From positions 4,074,501 to 4,138,500 of the forward strand of contig JAZARR010000213.1 of NCBI GenBank assembly GCA_037389465.1: DNA of 64,000 nucleotides, written 5' to 3'. The DNA comes from Baylisascaris procyonis (lineage: Eukaryota > Nematoda > Chromadorea > Rhabditida > Ascarididae). A model generated the notes under the pieces. The model was given only the letters and a program-made list of their open reading frames with translations, was not told the DNA's origin and made no database searches. Positions 62,301-64,000 of this stretch are shown piece by piece; positions within the stretch are counted from its first letter, which is position 1, and the number at the start of each line of letters is the position of its first letter. The translations under genes were made by a program, and so were the position numbers.

Positions 62301-64000
62301 ATATGTGCGTAATTGGACCAGTTTTTCGCCTATCGGGATGACTGTGATCGGAAGGCGAAGGAGGGGATGGCAGTTGCGTAGTCGAGAAAACTAAGAACCA
62401 CGAAAGCGAATGCTTCGTTCAAAATTCTTCTCCATGCTCCTACATTCATAGGCTCGCAGTGAAACGCACCTAATTCCCACTCTACCACAGCTTGATAAGA
62501 TCCGTTTCCATTTGCGCTCATGTGAGTGCATATTATGCGTAAAGTTAGTTAAAATTGCTTCTTTTTTTGCAAAAATTTTATCGTAAAGTAACATTATCAG
62601 GCATTATCAGGTGAGCAAGGTATCATAATACACATAAGAGTAGATTAAAGCATCAAGTTAATGTAAAATATATGAAACACGTTCATTAAGGAACGTTGTG
62701 AACAACACGCGAAAGATGTTGCGCAATGAAAACTTATGCGCGTTTCGAACGATATTCCTAAACGAAATGTACAATATTGGGCGAATGTCTGATGGACAAA
62801 TTTTGGATGTGGAACTCGAAAGTGGTGAGTGTATTTTAAAAAAAGAGGTGTGCAAACGCTTAACTGACCAAACAATCACACTTACCTGACTAAACACTTT
62901 CATTAATTTCATACAGTAATAAAATACATACAAATGTTTAATTTCAAATGAAAGACCGCGTTATACAAATCTTTGAAAAGGATGTTTTACGATTTTATAA
63001 GTAACGTAATATTATCAGGTACTTGAATCGTAAAATGTGAGTTTGAAAAATCTAAAATACATGCAAATCTTTGGGCCATCTTTTGAGTGCTTGTAAGTTT
63101 CCACAAATTTGCTGGGTCATCATGAGTGGCGGTATAGGCGCTCTTAATATAGTACGTATTAATCAGATTCCATGATTGTAAGGATTCAATGATTCTCGAC
63201 TTGAAACCATCAGACAGACAGACACTAGCATGCGCACACGTCTATGCATAGATAGGAACTCGATGTTGGTATAATGCGTTTCGTGAATCTAAAGCTTATA
63301 GAAATGGAGCACAAAAAATTGGAATGTCACACAAACACGCGTATTGTTACGAAGGATAATGTTGGCACATATCACAATATTATTGCTACGCAGAGCACAG
63401 ATCAATTTTGCATTGAATGCGCAAAAATACTACAGAGTCAACTTTCGGCATCTAACTGAACAATCCTTCTTTCATGCTCTATAATCTGTAAAATTCCATT
63501 GCACTTAGCATAAACTGTCGTAAGACTCATTCAGCCAAATTTCTTGATATTTTAGTCACTCAACGGATTTTAATTTCAATAAAGGTTGCTGCTGACCAAA
63601 ACTAATATTTATGGGAAGTAATAACACTCTATTGGGATAAATAGAGAAGATCGAAATGAGAGTGCTGATGTTATATGTCACCTCATCTCGGAAAACTGAC
63701 TTCAAAAAGAACATATAATGGAGGCTAATTGCATATTGATAGTTAACTGTATCATAGAGCGTCTAATTGATGGAAACCTGACCAGTTTTATGAAGCAAAA
63801 AAATGAAGAAGAGTAGCACGCGTTATTTTATCGTTAAATCCTTTTAGAAAAAATGCTCTTCAGTTGTGGTGGAAAATTATTTTTATTTTCATATTCAAAC
63901 TCGCCGAGCACTGCGTGATCACTCAGATATTCATATATACCCACATTTTATTGGAAATCACAAATGAATAATTTGTGTTATTTTATGGTTTATGATAGGC
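59400..64000. other. AT-rich right end of window
   Basis: Short ORFs, A/T homopolymers and a GC-richer, purine-rich patch at about 61.86-62.00 kb. No recognisable gene or element. Confidence 0.5.

Overview
This is a piece of a eukaryotic nuclear genome, not a bacterial, phage or plasmid one. It is visibly AT-rich, gene-poor, full of (TA)n and (TTTA)n microsatellites, and its one clearly recognisable gene is cut by GT-AG introns of 0.5-5 kb. The gene family (a cholinesterase-like adhesion protein), the intron style and several TTTCAG acceptors point to an invertebrate, most likely a parasitic nematode. The species is not determined. No tRNA, rRNA, CRISPR array or prokaryotic operon was found.

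The centre of the window (15914-39323, minus strand) is one gene that I assembled from 13 exons by phase-matched splicing. It encodes a predicted 610-residue type I membrane protein: signal peptide, complete carboxylesterase/cholinesterase-fold ectodomain, one C-terminal transmembrane helix and a very short acidic tail. The ectodomain keeps the EDCLYLNV, HGGGF and HG landmarks, the acidic triad member and two disulfide pairs. The catalytic serine position in the nucleophile elbow is glycine (G-H-G-S-G in place of G-E-S-A-G). That is the hallmark of neuroligins and related non-enzymatic cholinesterase-like adhesion molecules, so the product is probably a cell-surface adhesion/receptor protein rather than an esterase.

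Inside its 4.3-kb intron 11, on the opposite strand (about 21.94-22.75 kb), lies a compact probable nested gene. Its promoter-like block has two TGACGTCA sites flanking a TTTCCCGGGAAA palindrome. After it come a Pro/Ser-rich ORF, a short intron, a basic terminal exon and an AATAAA signal 38 bases after the stop.

The left 15.9 kb and right 24.7 kb are mostly AT-rich sequence without recognisable genes. They contain several GC-richer islands open in more than one frame (7.9-8.3, 43.2-44.5, 46.9-47.3, 50.4-51.4, 52.1-52.5, 54.9-55.1 and 57.1-58.0 kb). These may hold exons of unrecognised genes, but I could not assign homology and often not even a strand, so they carry low confidence. The right flank also has a 355-bp foldback element (48278-48632) with near-identical inverted arms and TA flanks, resembling a Tc1/mariner-type MITE. 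At 59.28-59.40 kb a degenerate 33-bp tandem repeat, if translated, gives an 11-residue amphipathic repeat.
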